A stretch of 64,000 bases of DNA from Craterostigma plantagineum (lineage: Eukaryota; Streptophyta; Magnoliopsida; Lamiales; Linderniaceae), in assembly GCA_027422505.1 (NCBI GenBank), contig JAPQWV010001065.1:1-64000 (forward strand), read 5' to 3'. How positions within the stretch are numbered: the first letter of the stretch is position 1; every line of letters begins with the position of its first letter. The position numbers and the translations under genes are program-made. Positions 35,907 through 48,618 of the stretch are shown here, in pieces. The notes below the pieces were generated by a model. That model ran no database searches. It was given only the letters and a program-made list of their open reading frames with translations, and was not told the DNA's origin.

Positions 35907-38900
35907 TTCAGACGCTTAGGGACTTGTCTGTGAATCAGAGTCACGGCAGCTATCTGAAGAAGGTACTCGATCAGTGGTGTCATCATCAACCTATAAAGGC
36001 ACCATAGAGCATTAAGTGTTAGTATTTGAGAGAAATAAAATGTCGTCATGATTTATTTAACCAAAGATACAAAGAGGTCGAAAGCTACATAATGAATGCA
36101 CCAAGTGGTTTGTAACTTTGAATAGTAATTACCTGTGATTCTTCAGTAGATGGAAGATCAGCATTGTTTTCAGACACAATCGGCAATAATGATGTCCCTT
36201 CTTCTTCTTCTTCTTCTTCTTCTTCTTCTTCTTCTTCTTCTTCTTCTCTTCTTCTTCTTCTTCTTCTTCTTCTTCTTCTTCTTCTTCTTCTTCTTCTTCT
36301 TCAGTGACAGTGTCTGAAGTTGTTGCCTGAGAACTACCATCGTCATGAACTGCTTCGCCACGGCGTAGCGAAGCTGAATAACTGGAAGCGCGCTCGAGAA
36401 AGCGTTCCATGTTACTGAATAGCTGCTCAAATCTGTCTCGGTCAGGAAAGGAAGATTCTTCCTCTGGTTCGCTGGGGGGTGAACTATCACCTGAAAAAAG
36501 GGCGTGTTTGGCTATCTATCATCTTATTGTTGCTTTCTTTAGTAAGCTGAAAATAATTTTCATGAATCATGCACTAATCACCTATATACAAAACACAAGG
36601 CATGAATAACGGTGTATAAACACATAAACTACTTACTAACTTATGCCATGTCCCATGTTTCTGCAGAAAACAAGGTTATACCGAATTGTATAGTTCAAAA
36701 AACATTAACTACATAGAAATCTTAAATATATTATAAATATTTTTCCCCGGACAGTTAGAAGTAAGAATATGAAATGAAAGATTCATAGAGGACTTGTGTA
36801 CCAATAAATAACAAATAAGTAAGAGTTAAGCTTCCCCATAATCACGTATTCACTTGGATATGAACAACGTATTCATGTTTCGGTATACTAAAATGCCGAC
36901 CTCCGATCATACAGCATGCTACCATAATGACACATAGTAATTTCAGCCTTCAGGGATGCAAACTATACGACGTTCTTCAAAACTTCAACCACACCATGAA
37001 ATCCATTTACAAACGCATAAATAGAAGTAAAGATACCTTCAGAATTACCATCGTCTGCAGCACTTTGAGGCTGTATTGCTGAAGAAGGAACGCTACGTTG
37101 TTGTCCAGTACTTTCGGGAGTAAGTGTTTGTTCTGCTGCTTGAGAAGCTTGAACTCCAATGGAATTTCCTGAAGAAGCTTCTACTCCTGCCGAAGCTGGA
37201 GATAAAATCCCAATTGTACCATGAGGATATGCCCTCACTTGTGGTCTTTGGCTCGGAGAATTGGAAGGAGCATTCTGCTGAGTAGTAGGGCTTAAAGTGG
37301 TGGACATCTCTGGGGTAACTTGATTTTGAGGCTGAGAAACAGTCAGCTCTGTTTCTAGACAGTACAGAGCCTGATAACATAAAAATGAGGCAAAAGAGGT
37401 TTAAATAAATGCTAGTTTTCCATGTTCTGTTGCAAAAACGTATCATATCCAGTGAATTAACATTATGTGTAGTTTGGCATGAGTTACCTGTTCTTATTAT
37501 GTCATCATTATTCCTTGTGGGCGAAGGGGTACCAACAGAACCTCCAGGAAACCCAGGGACAGTTTGAGCGCTTCCCAAAGGACCTGGAGCTAAATTCGAT
37601 CCTTGTTGGAGAGTAATTGCTGTGGTGGAGAGAAAATGAGTTAAGATATGTAATAGGCTATGCCCAAGCGAGGAAAAAGTATTCGATAAAGTACCACCTG
37701 AACCATGATTGGGTTCGGCCCAGTTGCCGAAACATAAACAGAAGGTCCAGCATTCACCGATGCATCAGCCTGCAGGTAAAAAGTTATCGGGAAAAAAAAC
37801 AGTCAGTTTTGAAGGCCATAGCTCAAAACAAGATATTTCGAACTGACTGACTGAAAGTGGAAGTAAACAGAGGACATACAGGCGTTTGACCCATTCGCAA
37901 CGTCATCGTTGTCCTACCAAGCTCGAGAAACAGAGCACCCAAGTTTTGCAAAAGGGCTCCCGACCTCACTGCATTAGTTTGAATTCTCGCCCGCTCTAAT
38001 GGATCAGTTATCTCCGACTGATGTCTCAGTTGCCCGGCAAGTTGCTGCAGAAAGAGGGCGAGTTAAGCGACACAAAGATTACGTAGCCTTTGATGCAATC
38101 ATTTTTTCAACAAACTGAAGCATTTATATAGCATCAAAACCAATTCGGATTCATAAAATTTAAGTGGTCAGGGTTACATACTGATAAAGTTCAGAGGCTT
38201 GTTCAACGAGCATTTGCCTGCTAGAAGACATCACCTCAGCCAAGAATAGAGGTGAAAGAGCTCGTCTAGTGTCTGAAGAAAGTTCAGCACCTTCCAAATT
38301 TTCTTCAACTCTCCCAGACAAATCTGTGTTTGAGAGTTTGTGCTTCCTCCTTTGTTGGATCGAAAAGCGGTCAGAGATCAAGAGATAAAAGGAAAAGGTT
38401 GTTCAGCGAAATCAAAGTAACAACAATAAAATAAAAGAGAGGGAAATTTATTCACCAATGGAAAGAAACTCTCGTCTCAAGTGACTCAAGTACTCTGACA
38501 AGGTGGTCAAAGAATCCGGTATCATCTGCAATACATTACAATAATCAGACAAAGCAACTGATATAGTTATGAGGCCAATGGGAACTTTCCAATAAGATAT
38601 CCGAAGTTTTCTATTTTGTTCTCAGGAAATCAAAATTATGATGCTATAAATATTTCATCATCAGTATATTTTAAGGTACCTGAGGCTGCAAATTTTCACC
38701 AGGATTGCCAGAATTTCCTGCATTGTTGAGACCTGATGCAGTAGGGGCTGTTCCAAAGGAAGTTGCTGACCATTAATACGCTTTATATTTTTTTCCATCA
38801 AATAAGAATAAGAACGTAAGCTCGTAAGTATATAGAAGTTTTTCAAATAGGGTGTCTTCAAAAGTCGAAGATGGTATGTTCAAACCTAATAAACTTACAT

Positions 38901-40636
38901 CAAGAGCCAATCCTTCGTTGTTACCTCCACCTCTAGTTATTCCAACTGCTGTAAGAACGGATGAAAGGATCTAGAAGACACAAGAAATGAGGCCTTTAGC
39001 GTGTCAGCTAGTAGTAGCATGACAATGAGAGAACTGTCAATTTACCCGACTCAGAGTTGGATAATATCCTTCACCCTCCGATAAATTGAAGGCCTCAACT
39101 AGCATTTCACCCCTCGTTCTACTGCCTGAATTTGTGGTTGCTGCAGATAAATATTGGTATCAGAAAACTATCTAACTCAATCTAATCACAGAAACTATCT
39201 CTTTCGAGATAGATTGATGCATCAAACCACATGATCATGTTTCGGAGTAACTTTTAAGAACTCCCATCAGAATGAAAAATCACCAAATAATACTGAGGGT
39301 GGTAACTGGTATATGCTGCAAGCAAACTTAATCTAATCATAAACAAATAACTAAAGCATTACATTTCTCAGGTTGCAAGTAACATTATAGATAGTGCTTG
39401 CCTGGAACACGTAACCAGAATTAGTAGATGAATGCGCTATGCTATATCCACTAATAAATAAAGTTTTCCTTTTATCAGGGCACCTAATAAAAAACGGACA
39501 AGCAGGCCGTTTAACACCTTCCTTTAAACACATAAGAAGATTAGATTCCCATCATCTCAAACGAGTGCACTACAACCTGTAGGAAATAATAAAGAGGAGG
39601 CATGCCTACCGTTTTATTAACTTGATCAAATATAGGATGCAAGGTCCACGTTACATGGAAATAAGGTTAATTTAATAGACAACGTAACTAAAATCTAAAT
39701 ATAGCTACAATATTCGATCTGGATATAGCAAATCTAACGGTTGTATTAGGTGTAATCAATCTTAGAAAAACACATAATCAAAACAACAGAAACTCAATAA
39801 AGAACCGGTCTGTCATTGCCACATGCCAAACAATGTGAGCAAAGGATGAACAATGTCAATTTGATAAACTATTAATTAACCATTACAAACCATCATACCT
39901 TGATCATCTGACGAACTCCCTTGCACTGGCGCAGAAGGAGGCCTCTCCACCAGGTGCAGGGTGTGACCATCTTCAACTTCTAAATGCAGTTATTAAGGAA
40001 CACCAGAAAAAAATTACTATAACCACACAAACAGTTGATTAGTATGCTTCAAGCCAAACTGCGTAATAAATCATTATCAAAGATCTAGAGCACAAAGTCA
40101 AAAGGATACGATAAACCGACAGAAGCTGGTCATCCTTCAACACTCTACCACGACAGATAAGGCGCTGTTGTTCAGGGACAATACCAGTTACTGAAGCAAT
40201 CTGTTGCTTCAGCTCGGGAACGGGCACCTGCAGCGAACAGCAAGTGTAAGAAAACGGAAAAGAGAACAGAGACATGAAAAAGAAGGCATATTTAGCGCTT
40301 TTCAAACATAGACAAATCTATGTTTGACGTTAAGCACAGATCTAGGATCATCCGAAACTTCTATGCTACCTTACCTCTTTACCATGTAAGGACAAATGAC
40401 TCAATACCAATAGAAAGTTCTTAATGTGGAAAACCTTCACTCCATATCATAGAAACACACTAATTACGCAGATAAACACAAAAGGGAAAGGGATGAGAAT
40501 TTACGCATTTATTTACGCGCAATGTGAATGTTCGAGAATCCAGCGTCTTGATCTTTATCTCGATCGTGGTCTCCGAGCATTCCAATCCATCATTTCCGTC
40601 TTCTGTTGTCTTGTCGTCGGCTCCATTACTTTCCAT
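35907..40636 (-). CDS. BAG6-like ubiquitin-domain protein
   Basis: Multi-exon gene like Arabidopsis AT5G42220, related to human BAG6/Scythe, a chaperone for mislocalised and tail-anchored proteins. Exon 1 (40636-40505): MESNGADDKTTEDG and TTIEIKIKTLDSRTFTLRVN. Exon 2 from 40227: VPVPELKQQIASVTGIVPEQ, RLICRGRVLKDDQLLSVY; next exon EDGHTLHLVERPPSAPVQ, completing a ubiquitin-like fold. Downstream: EGEGYYPTLSR, MIPDSLTTLSEYLSHLRREF, LFLAEVMSSSRQMLVEQASE, PLERARIQTNAVRSGALLQN, LELGRTTMTLRMGQTP, a Gln/Ser/Pro-rich region and FEQLFSNMERFLERASSYSA. A TTC microsatellite encodes a poly-Glu tract with a one-base break. The C-terminus near 35917 is uncertain: an in-frame TAA may be real or an indel before a basic tail. 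Confidence 0.85.
36198..36302. repeat. (TTC)n coding microsatellite
   Basis: About 105 bp of TTC with one CTCTTC interruption near 36246. On the minus strand it encodes Glu; past the interruption the frame reads Lys, while the following GTSLLPIVSENNADLPSTEE fits the Glu frame. The interruption is therefore probably a one-base loss within the repeat. Confidence 0.9.
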
Positions 40637-41211
40637 CTCTTTAAGCGATAGAATTACTGAAAGTCAAGACGTCAAGATGATTAGGGTCATTCATAATAAG
40701 ACATAACTCAAATAAACTAAATTGAAAAAATCGGCGAAAGCCTCAGAACACAGACCAAAAACCACAAACAAATGAAGAACCCAGTTATTCGCGCCGTTAA
40801 TGTTACGGCAAAAAAGGGCGACTTAAATCAAAACGTCAGGATTCAAAAGCAGCCGAAAAAAGATTAAATCTTTTCAAGCTCGGGATTTCGAAACATGCCG
40901 AGCAGACGTCAAGCGCAACCTCGCAGCTGCCACTGAGTAATTAAAATCAAAGCACACAAAAAAAAACAAAGATTCAAAGCTGATGAAATCGTACCTGAAA
41001 TAATCGCAAAGACGCAGCAGCCAGCCAGCCAGCAACTGTACCCTGAGAAGAGAGCACTGAACGAAATGAAAATAAAATCGGACACACGTGCGCCTATTTA
41101 TAGTCCAGTGTAAAGTGAGAGGCAAAACAGTAAATTTGAAGGTGGAAAATCAAAAAGTCAACAGATTCTTAATGGGCCGGCCCGTTGAAGTTAATAATCT
41201 ACCTTTTCCTC
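40637..41211. promoter_or_regulatory. Putative 5' UTR and promoter of the BAG6-like gene
   Basis: Lies directly upstream of the minus-strand start at 40636. GT/AG-like sites suggest a non-coding first exon near 41000-41050. No motif is strong enough to name. Confidence 0.35.
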
Positions 41212-41905
41212 TCGGGGAAATTTCCTTTCGGTCCCTTTTCAAGTTTGAAATTCATCTTTAGTGCTCCTCGAATTATTTTTTTTTCTTGTTCAGTACGATT
41301 TGAGAAACCTTTCCTATTCAACATCTAAAATGGTCTTTGCAACGTGAAAAGACGAAAATAACCTTACTTCACACGTTCAAAAAGCTGACAATTATTAACA
41401 CATAGATTGATTATTCCAACAAAATTCGTAATTATACCAATAAAATAGATATAATACAAATAATTGTAGAACATGTTTTCGTTATTATACCAATACATAA
41501 CGATTTATAATTTTTATACCCCGAAATTGAACTTATACCAATTGTAAACGTTATCATACCAACAAATTTGAACATCATACTAACTATTTGTATAATAACG
41601 ATACACTTGGTATAACATTCAGTCTGTTGGTATAATAGAGACAATAGTTGGTATATGTCCAGTTTTATTTGTATACATTATAATAACATTTTTGCTGGCA
41701 TAAATAGAGACAATAAAATAATCACGCAGGTTGTATCAGTTCCAGTTTTGTGGATAAGATAAGTTATTTTCATCATTTCACTATTTGGGATATTAAACAC
41801 ATAACTTTTCACATGTGGATATTGAACAGAAAGAAATAATCCAATGGATACTAAACAGAAATTTTAACCTTTGAAAGGTACTAGAAGGAAATTTGCCTTT
41901 TCCTT
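41212..41905. repeat. Inverted-repeat element with TATACCAA-rich centre
   Basis: Left edge GGAAATTTCCTTTCGGTCCC and right edge, reversed, GGCAAATTTCCTTCTAGTAC are similar, followed inward by matching TTTGAAA/AAAGGTTAAAATT words. The centre holds over a dozen TATACCAA or TTGGTATAA words. No coding capacity. Confidence 0.55.
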
Positions 41906-43013
41906 TAAATCAAAACTTATCCGCTAGTAAAAGTTATACGTAACGTAATTAAAAGATGAAACAATAAATATTTACATATTGGGCCCAAAATGGTCAGAGT
42001 CGGCCCATTATTGGCCCATTGAGAATTCATCACTTCCACTCAACTGTCTTCGATGTTATCAATGGCGTCACTCTCAAGTCAACGGCGAGATAGCCGTGTG
42101 GGGCGGAGCGTCGCTTAGGCGTCGCCGACAAGGCTCCGCCGCAAAATCTCGAGGCTTCTCCATCTTAGCTGAATAAATCGTGCACTTGCTCGGTGGCTCC
42201 GACGTGATCTCTCGATGCCCTATCACCGCCGAGAACGAGAAATCGGCCGGCAATTAACCAGAATTGTACTCTTTGCTTCAAATCCTTCACCTACGGAGGA
42301 CACCTAGGGTAAGAACCTTTTCCGATACGGCGTTTCGCCCTTGTTCGATGCATCGGAAGAAACAGCTATCGGCTTCTGTCTAGTGCTCATACTGGTGATG
42401 ATGGCGTTGGTGTCGCTTTTGTTAGTTATTAATGCATATTCCGATTAATAATGCTTCTGCTAATAGTAACGAGGCATGAAAAATTCTACGCAACTTTGTT
42501 CGCAGTTTCCTAATCACCAGTTCAAATGAATGCCTCTTTTTTGGCGGGTAAAAGACGCATATGACTGCTTTTAGGGTTCTTTCACGGCGGGTTTTATGGC
42601 TTTGAGCGGCGGCAGGTAGGTACTGATAATGCCTCCTCTGTTTGTTGTTGGTATGTGATGATGGATGCCATGTATGGATCTTTTTCTGCTGCCAAGTTAA
42701 ATATGCAAGAAAACTCTTTCTAAGAAGAAGTTGTCGAAGGGTCTTTGGTCGAGGAGAGACGAGGCCTATGATTTTCGTCTGTAAACATCCAATAGGCGTC
42801 ATCTCTCCTGCGACCGAAGTCCCTTTTTTCGACTACTTTGGATTTTCATCAATCCTTTCCAATTCCAACTACAGACACTAAACTTCCCTTCTCATTTTCT
42901 TTCTTCTTTAATCTTATTTTCTGATTGCTTCTAATAGGTGAGATGTATGTGGCTGTGGCTGTATATTATTAGAGGGAGGTGTTTACTAGGACATATTGTA
43001 TACATCGATGGGC

Positions 43014-43054
<41 letters not shown>

Positions 43055-44008
43055 CTTGGGAGCACAGCTGTCTTATTGAACTACCGGAATGATGTCACTC
43101 CCCTGACATCATCTGCCCTGACGTTTTCTTTTCTAGATTTTATGACAAAGCCAACGATGGCCGATTCTTGATTGAATGCATTTTTTGAGGTTAGGGTAAT
43201 TCGGACGATTTGCAGAAAAAGAGCGAGTCAATCTATGCTGCGAGGCGACCTTCGACACGCTCGAGAAACATCATTGAGCCATGCATGTGTCTACATTTCT
43301 AAGATGGCTGTGAACCCTGACAATCCTTGGATCAAGATTTATCCAACATGCATTTTCTTTTTACACTAAATTGACATAATAGGAGTCTTTGCTTAGGCTC
43401 AAGGACCACTTCTTGGCTGCTGTCCCGTCCGAGAAATTTTGAATTTTCTAACACAAAATTTGACCTGTGGAGCCCATGTGAGGAAGCTCGTCTTGATGGG
43501 ATGTCGAGTTTGAGCTCACAAATGTTTGAGTTCGAGCTTTATTGAGAGCTCAAGGTTTAAAATTTTCTATGACTTCTTAACTTTAATTTAAATTTCGACT
43601 AGCCAAGCTTGAGCATTTTAACTATTTATCTTCTGAGTTCAAATACGAGTTTGAAAATATATAGCTCGTTCATGGGCCCAATGCTAGCCGATGTTATTGT
43701 TCTTTCTTATTGTAATGGATCAATGTTTAGTCTTGTAAGCAAATCGGCAAATAATAATGCAAATTTATTACCTTAAAGAATCGAATCTCCGTCAACTTGT
43801 AAATTAAATAAGGCCCAACAGTGTAATAAAATGCAGAAACAGTCGAACACTTAAATTTCTGTTGGCGTTGAGCTCCCATTTCAATAGCATATCGTTTTCC
43901 CACCCAAAAGAATTGAATAGAAGGCGTCTCGTGAAAGAAAGGAGAAGCGAGGGAAAGACAAAAAAAAAAAGGAGAAGATTTGATCTTGTTAAAGATTTGA
44001 ATCATTTG
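41906..44008. other. Intergenic; GC-rich patch at 42030-42300, (AT)n at 43017-43053
   Basis: No gene recognised. A GC-richer stretch near 42050-42260 could be remnant coding sequence (plus strand, with LLGGSDVISRCPI in one frame) but matches no family I know. A pure AT dinucleotide run of about 37 bp lies at 43017-43053. Confidence 0.4.
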
Positions 44009-45568
44009 ATGTCCATGAAGGCTGCTTCTCTTTTGTTGTCTCTATATGTTTCCTCGTTCAGCTCCTCAATGGGTATGTATGCATTTCTCAGCTCAAACGA
44101 AGAATACGAGTAATTTCGTAGACTAATGTCCATCATGATTTTTTTCGATTATCTTTCAGAAACCAATCGGAGATAAAGTTAGCCGCCGGCGCATCGCCGG
44201 CTTCGCTTGACCCGACTAGGGTCACTCAAATATCGTGGAGTCCCAGGTTTTATTTTCATAAAAAAATGCTGTCATCTTTTTTTCAGTAGAAAGATGTGCG
44301 ATTTTTGCGTGTCTATTGTGATATATGTGAAATTCATCTGATAAACGATTGCAGGGCTTTTCTGTATAAAGGGTTTTTGACAGATGATGAGTGTGATCAT
44401 CTGATTTCCCTGGTTGGTTAGCTAATGTTCTTTTCTTGTTTCTGCAACTATGGACTTCTATTCCATTGATTCATTGAATGATTAGTGGACTATTTCGCCT
44501 TCACAGTCTAAAGATAAACTCGAAAAATCTATGGTCGCCGACGAGGATACTGGAAAGAACATAGACAGCGAAGTACATACGAGTTCTGGCATGTTTCTGA
44601 GGAAGGGACAGGTTATTTAACATAAACTCCGTTTGTCACATTTCTTTCCAGCTATTCTAATGTAATAGTTTCATCACATCAGTGTATATTGATTTCTCTC
44701 TTCTCTTCTAATTGAAGGATGAGATAGTTGCTGGCATCGAATCAAGAATCGCAGCATGGACTTTTCTTCCTCCTGGTATATATTAGAGAACTGCATAGTT
44801 TAATCTAATTTTTCGTCTCATTTTTTCGCTGTGAATATTACATCGTTACGCAGAGAAAGGAGAGGCTATACAGATATTACATTACGAACATGGCCAAAAG
44901 TACGAGCCACATTACGATTATTTCACCGATAAGGCCAACAAGAACTCGGCGGTCACCGTGTGGCTACTGTGCTAATGTATCTATCAAACGTCGAAAAGGG
45001 CGGAGAGACAGTTTTTCCACAATCCCAGGTATGTAACATCGATAACTTCCTTACATTGTGATTTTCTTGCATTCAAACTCAATCAACTTCGTTCATAAAT
45101 TCAGCACTTACACATATGCAGATGAAAGACAAACAAGTAAAAGGAGAAGACTGGTCTAAGTGCTCCAAATATGGCTATGCAGGTAAGAAAAATGCAGCCT
45201 TTTTCACAATCATCTTCCTCGCCATTCTTTCCTACGTTTGTTCGATTCTCTTTCGTGGACAGTTAAACCTAGGAAGGGCGATGCTTTACTGTTCTTCAGC
45301 CTCATCCAATGCAACTACAGACACGTCGAGCTTACATGGAAGCTGTCCCGTTATTAAAGGCGAGAAATGGTCAGCTACGAAGTGGATTCACGTGAGGTCA
45401 TTCGATAGAGCGATCTCAAGTTCTAAATCGGAGGAATGCGAAGATGAGGACCCAAATTGCCCTGATTGGGCTCTAAGAGGTGAGTGCGAAAAGAATCCTC
45501 TTTACATGGTTGGCTCTGAGGATTCCCTCGGTTATTGCAGGAAAAGCTGTAAGGTTTGTTCGTCGTGA
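44009..45568 (+). CDS. Prolyl 4-hydroxylase with C-terminal ShK domain
   Basis: 2-Oxoglutarate/Fe(II) dioxygenase that hydroxylates proline in cell-wall glycoproteins in ER/Golgi. Eight exons: 44009-44072, 44160-44246, 44355-44412, 44507-44611, 44718-44775, 44854-45028, 45122-45182, 45263-45568. Hydrophobic N-terminus MKAASLLLSLYVSSFSSS, then ASLDPTRVTQISWSPRAFLY, SKDKLEKSMVADEDTGKNID, TSSGMFLRKGQDEIVAGIES. Iron ligands: HxD in YEPHYDYF and the distal His in SSLHGSCPVI; the 2-oxoglutarate Lys lies in GEKWSATKWIHVRSF. The tail CEDEDPNCPDWALRGECEKN to GYCRKSCKVCSS is a ShK six-Cys domain. Frame breaks near 44946 (before GGHRVATVLMYLSNVEKGGE) and 45303, and probably in exon 1-2. Confidence 0.9.
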
Positions 45569-45795
45569 GCTTAGTATGATATAGTATGTGATTGGTGTCC
45601 TATGTTGCAGAAAGTGATATTTTAAGGTGTTTATGTGGGAGATTAGTGTATCATTGTACATGAAGTAATAAGCCAAGCTGCCAAATTACAAGAAAATAAT
45701 TGAAAGGAAACTGTCTTGTTATGAAAGATGTCTTGCTAAAATCAGGCAATTTGGACCTGACTTCATTCTGTTGAAGCCGAGCATGCATTATTGTA

Positions 45796-45812
45796 AGAGA
45801 GAGAGAGAGAGA

Positions 45813-45852
<40 letters not shown>
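45796..45852. repeat. (GA)n microsatellite
   Basis: About 57 bp of GA with one CAG interruption, 240 bp upstream of the MYB start codon. Confidence 0.9.
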
Positions 45853-45853
<1 letters not shown>

Positions 45854-46092
45854 ATTCTTTCTCCTGTTATGTCATACAGATTATTCTTCATTTCTTTCTT
45901 TCTTGATTTTAACTTCAAAATAATCATGCGATTGTTGTTAAATCTCATGCATCTCATGCTCCCCTCACTTGTTAAACATTCCTCAAATTTCAATGCATTA
46001 AAAAGAAGGAAGTATTATCACATAACTGCTGCATATATCAGTCTCTCTTTCAAAGAAAGTTAAGTACACAGTGAGAAAGAAGCTTTCATTCA

Positions 46093-47178
46093 ATGGGAAG
46101 GCCGCCGTGCTGCGATAAAACTAACGTCAAGAGAGGCCCTTGGACACCCGAGGAAGACGCAAAGATTCTTGCCTACGTGGCGAGCCATGGAATAGGAAAT
46201 TGGACGTTAGTCCCACAAAAAGCAGGTGAAAAAAAATCCCACAAATGCTCGAAATCTTCCGTTCGTATGTAAGAATGGAGTTTAAAAACCTCTGTTTGTT
46301 TCTTACACGAGTCTTTTCAGGTCTAAACAGATGTGGTAAGAGTTGCAGGCTAAGATGGACCAACTATCTCCGCCCCGACCTCAAACACGATAGCTTTACG
46401 CCCGAGGAAGAAGAATGCATCATCGAACTCCACAAAAAGATCGGCAGCAGGTTTTTTATTATACCGTAATAATATAAATCTTCGATTTTCAGCCAAATAT
46501 TATTTGTATCTTATTACATGGTAGGCTTAATCTTTCTCAGGTGGTCTTTGATAGCTAGGAGATTGCCAGGTAGGACGGATAATGACGTCAAGAACTATTG
46601 GAACACAAAGCTGAAGAAAAAGCTGACCAAACTGGAATCGACCCCATAACTCACAAACCCTTTTCTCAGCTCCTAAGCGAATATGGAAAGATCATGCTTT
46701 ACCAAGAAACGACGTAATGGCTCAAACTTACCAAAGGGTGAATCAATTTCAAGCCATGAACGTCGTCCCAGTCGAAGGTTTTTCGTACGGTGGCATTTTG
46801 GGTGCAGCAGTTCGTCGAGGCCTTGTGAGCCTTCTGAGCATCGTATGGTAAGTAGTGGCTACTTTCGAACGCCCCATCTTTTCAGACAACATGGATATTG
46901 GTGTTAGATCGCTGACTATGGATGGTGAAGAAGCTCAGATTCAAGAAGAGGGCTTTCTGAATAATCTCATTGTGGATGATCATTATGTGGATGGATTTGA
47001 ATCAAGAGAAGCTGAAATACTGCCTTATAGTGGGGATTTTTATGGAGGTTCGAAGAATTTTTCTGGAGATTCAGCTTCGCAGTTCACGGAAGACTCCTTC
47101 GTGGATTCGATCTTCGCCCACGACGAGGAAATGCGAGTTCGTTTTCCCGACATTTTGCGCGACGAAGAGGGCGTATGA
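46093..47178 (+). CDS. MYB35: R2R3-MYB factor of the MYB35/TDF1 type
   Basis: Nuclear transcription factor close to Arabidopsis MYB35 (TDF1), needed for tapetum development in anthers. Exon 1, 46093-46225 (133 bp), exon 2, 46321-46450 (130 bp), exon 3, 46541-47178; the first two are canonical R2R3-MYB exon sizes. R2: [61 protein letters not shown]3: [40 protein letters not shown]. The next conserved segment [20 protein letters not shown] is in another frame after a break near 46634. The acidic C-terminus [16 protein letters not shown] to the TGA is in a third frame, so at least two single-base losses lie in exon 3. Confidence 0.9.
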
Positions 47179-47578
47179 TTCTTGAGAGTTTGCTTCAAGA
47201 ATCGGTGCAAGAAAGGGTTTTTTTCCGATGTTTAGTTTCTTTTTGGACCAAGAGATTCATTCAAGATAATAGTTACGAGCAGATTTATGGCATACTCATA
47301 ATTTTGTTCGTAAAAACGTAAACAGACCGAAAATTGGTATCATGGTGAGCAATGAATGATCTTTATCGAGTCTAAAGCCATAAGATGAACCCATCATCTA
47401 AAAAAACAAATGTCTAACAGCCTCGGTTTTACTTCTCTACACTGTAATCAGCAATTCAAGCAATGAAAAAATCGACTAAAACCTGTAAATCTTTGCCGCT
47501 TTTGGTCGAAGGAACAAAAAGAATCAGTTAAAGTTGTTACTTCTGGAAATTGCTATCAATGTAGAAAATATCCGATTT
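47179..47578. other. Convergent 3' flanks of MYB35 and CLF
   Basis: 400 bp between two convergent genes; presumed 3' UTRs. No other feature. Confidence 0.4.
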
Positions 47579-48587
47579 TTAGGTGTGCTTTTTCGCACGA
47601 CCATTCGAAGGAGCACCTTCTTCTCTCTTGGCGCCAGACGACTCGGGCTTTCTGGCCCACGCTGGGGCCCGATCGGGCTCATAACGGTAATCGTAAAACA
47701 CTCTTCTCCAGCAGAAATCCTCTCTTTAGCAAAAATACCAACTCTGTGATCTCCACCAACCATAACGACCTGACAGAAACGAAACAAAATTAAGGAATCT
47801 ATTCAAGCTACGTTGCACAGCATTTGTCTTTTTATCGTAGGAAAGAAAAACAAATTACTAATTTGATGTTAATTTAAGGTGAGGCTTACCTTAGCATAGC
47901 AATTGGGATCAGGAGAATGGTTGGCAAACTTGAGTTTATCTCCCTTTCGGTAAGCATCGAGCACGAACTGGTAAGAAGGATTTTCCATTAATGTTGTAGA
48001 AAATAGCAATCATTGATGCATTGAGAAGAAGAATATGAAGGTAGGGAAAGATAAGTATGCATGATGAAAGATTAATCAGAAGATCTTGCCTGATCGTTCA
48101 GATTAAAAAGAAACGAAGAATTTTCACGGTCATATATCTTCCCACGCTTGTCAGCTTCGCGATGTGATATCAGTTCGCCAGTGTATTCTCCAAGATATTC
48201 GTGTTTGGCAACGCTATTCTGCACAGTGCTGAAAGCTGAGTAAAAGGAAAGGGCACATGAAAATACAAGCCAAATAAAAAACTTAAGTCACCTTCAAGAA
48301 AGCTCCCCAGCCAGAAATGTCAGACTTTCCTAATAAAACCTAAAGATATACAACAAAGCCAAGTTATAACAAATTTTCAAAATCAGTTTGCTCGAAACTA
48401 TAGCAATGTGTGTGTGCATTTGATTGTGTGAATGTAACGAAATAATATAAATGCATCAGAGATGAGAGAAAGCACTTAATACTTTACCCTCTGTCGTTGT
48501 TTCAGAAGCAGCTTCATGTTCCTGCATTCATAGTTATCACCTCTTTGGGAAGGCGTACCAAGAGAGCCATCACCACAGCTGTCAAGC

Positions 48588-48618
<31 letters not shown>

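Noticed and set aside
36170..36490. Poly-Lys/poly-Arg frame on the minus strand
   Set aside because: A shifted reading of the TTC microsatellite; the flanking conserved protein is in the Glu frame.
42030..42300. Possible gene in the GC-richer stretch
   Set aside because: Frames are short and match no family; left as unassigned intergenic DNA.
45241..45262. Long uninterrupted frame through 45116-45568 as one exon
   Set aside because: The part 45183-45262 is an intron with good GTAAG and GACAG sites; removing it restores the conserved VKPRKGDALLFFSL of prolyl 4-hydroxylases.
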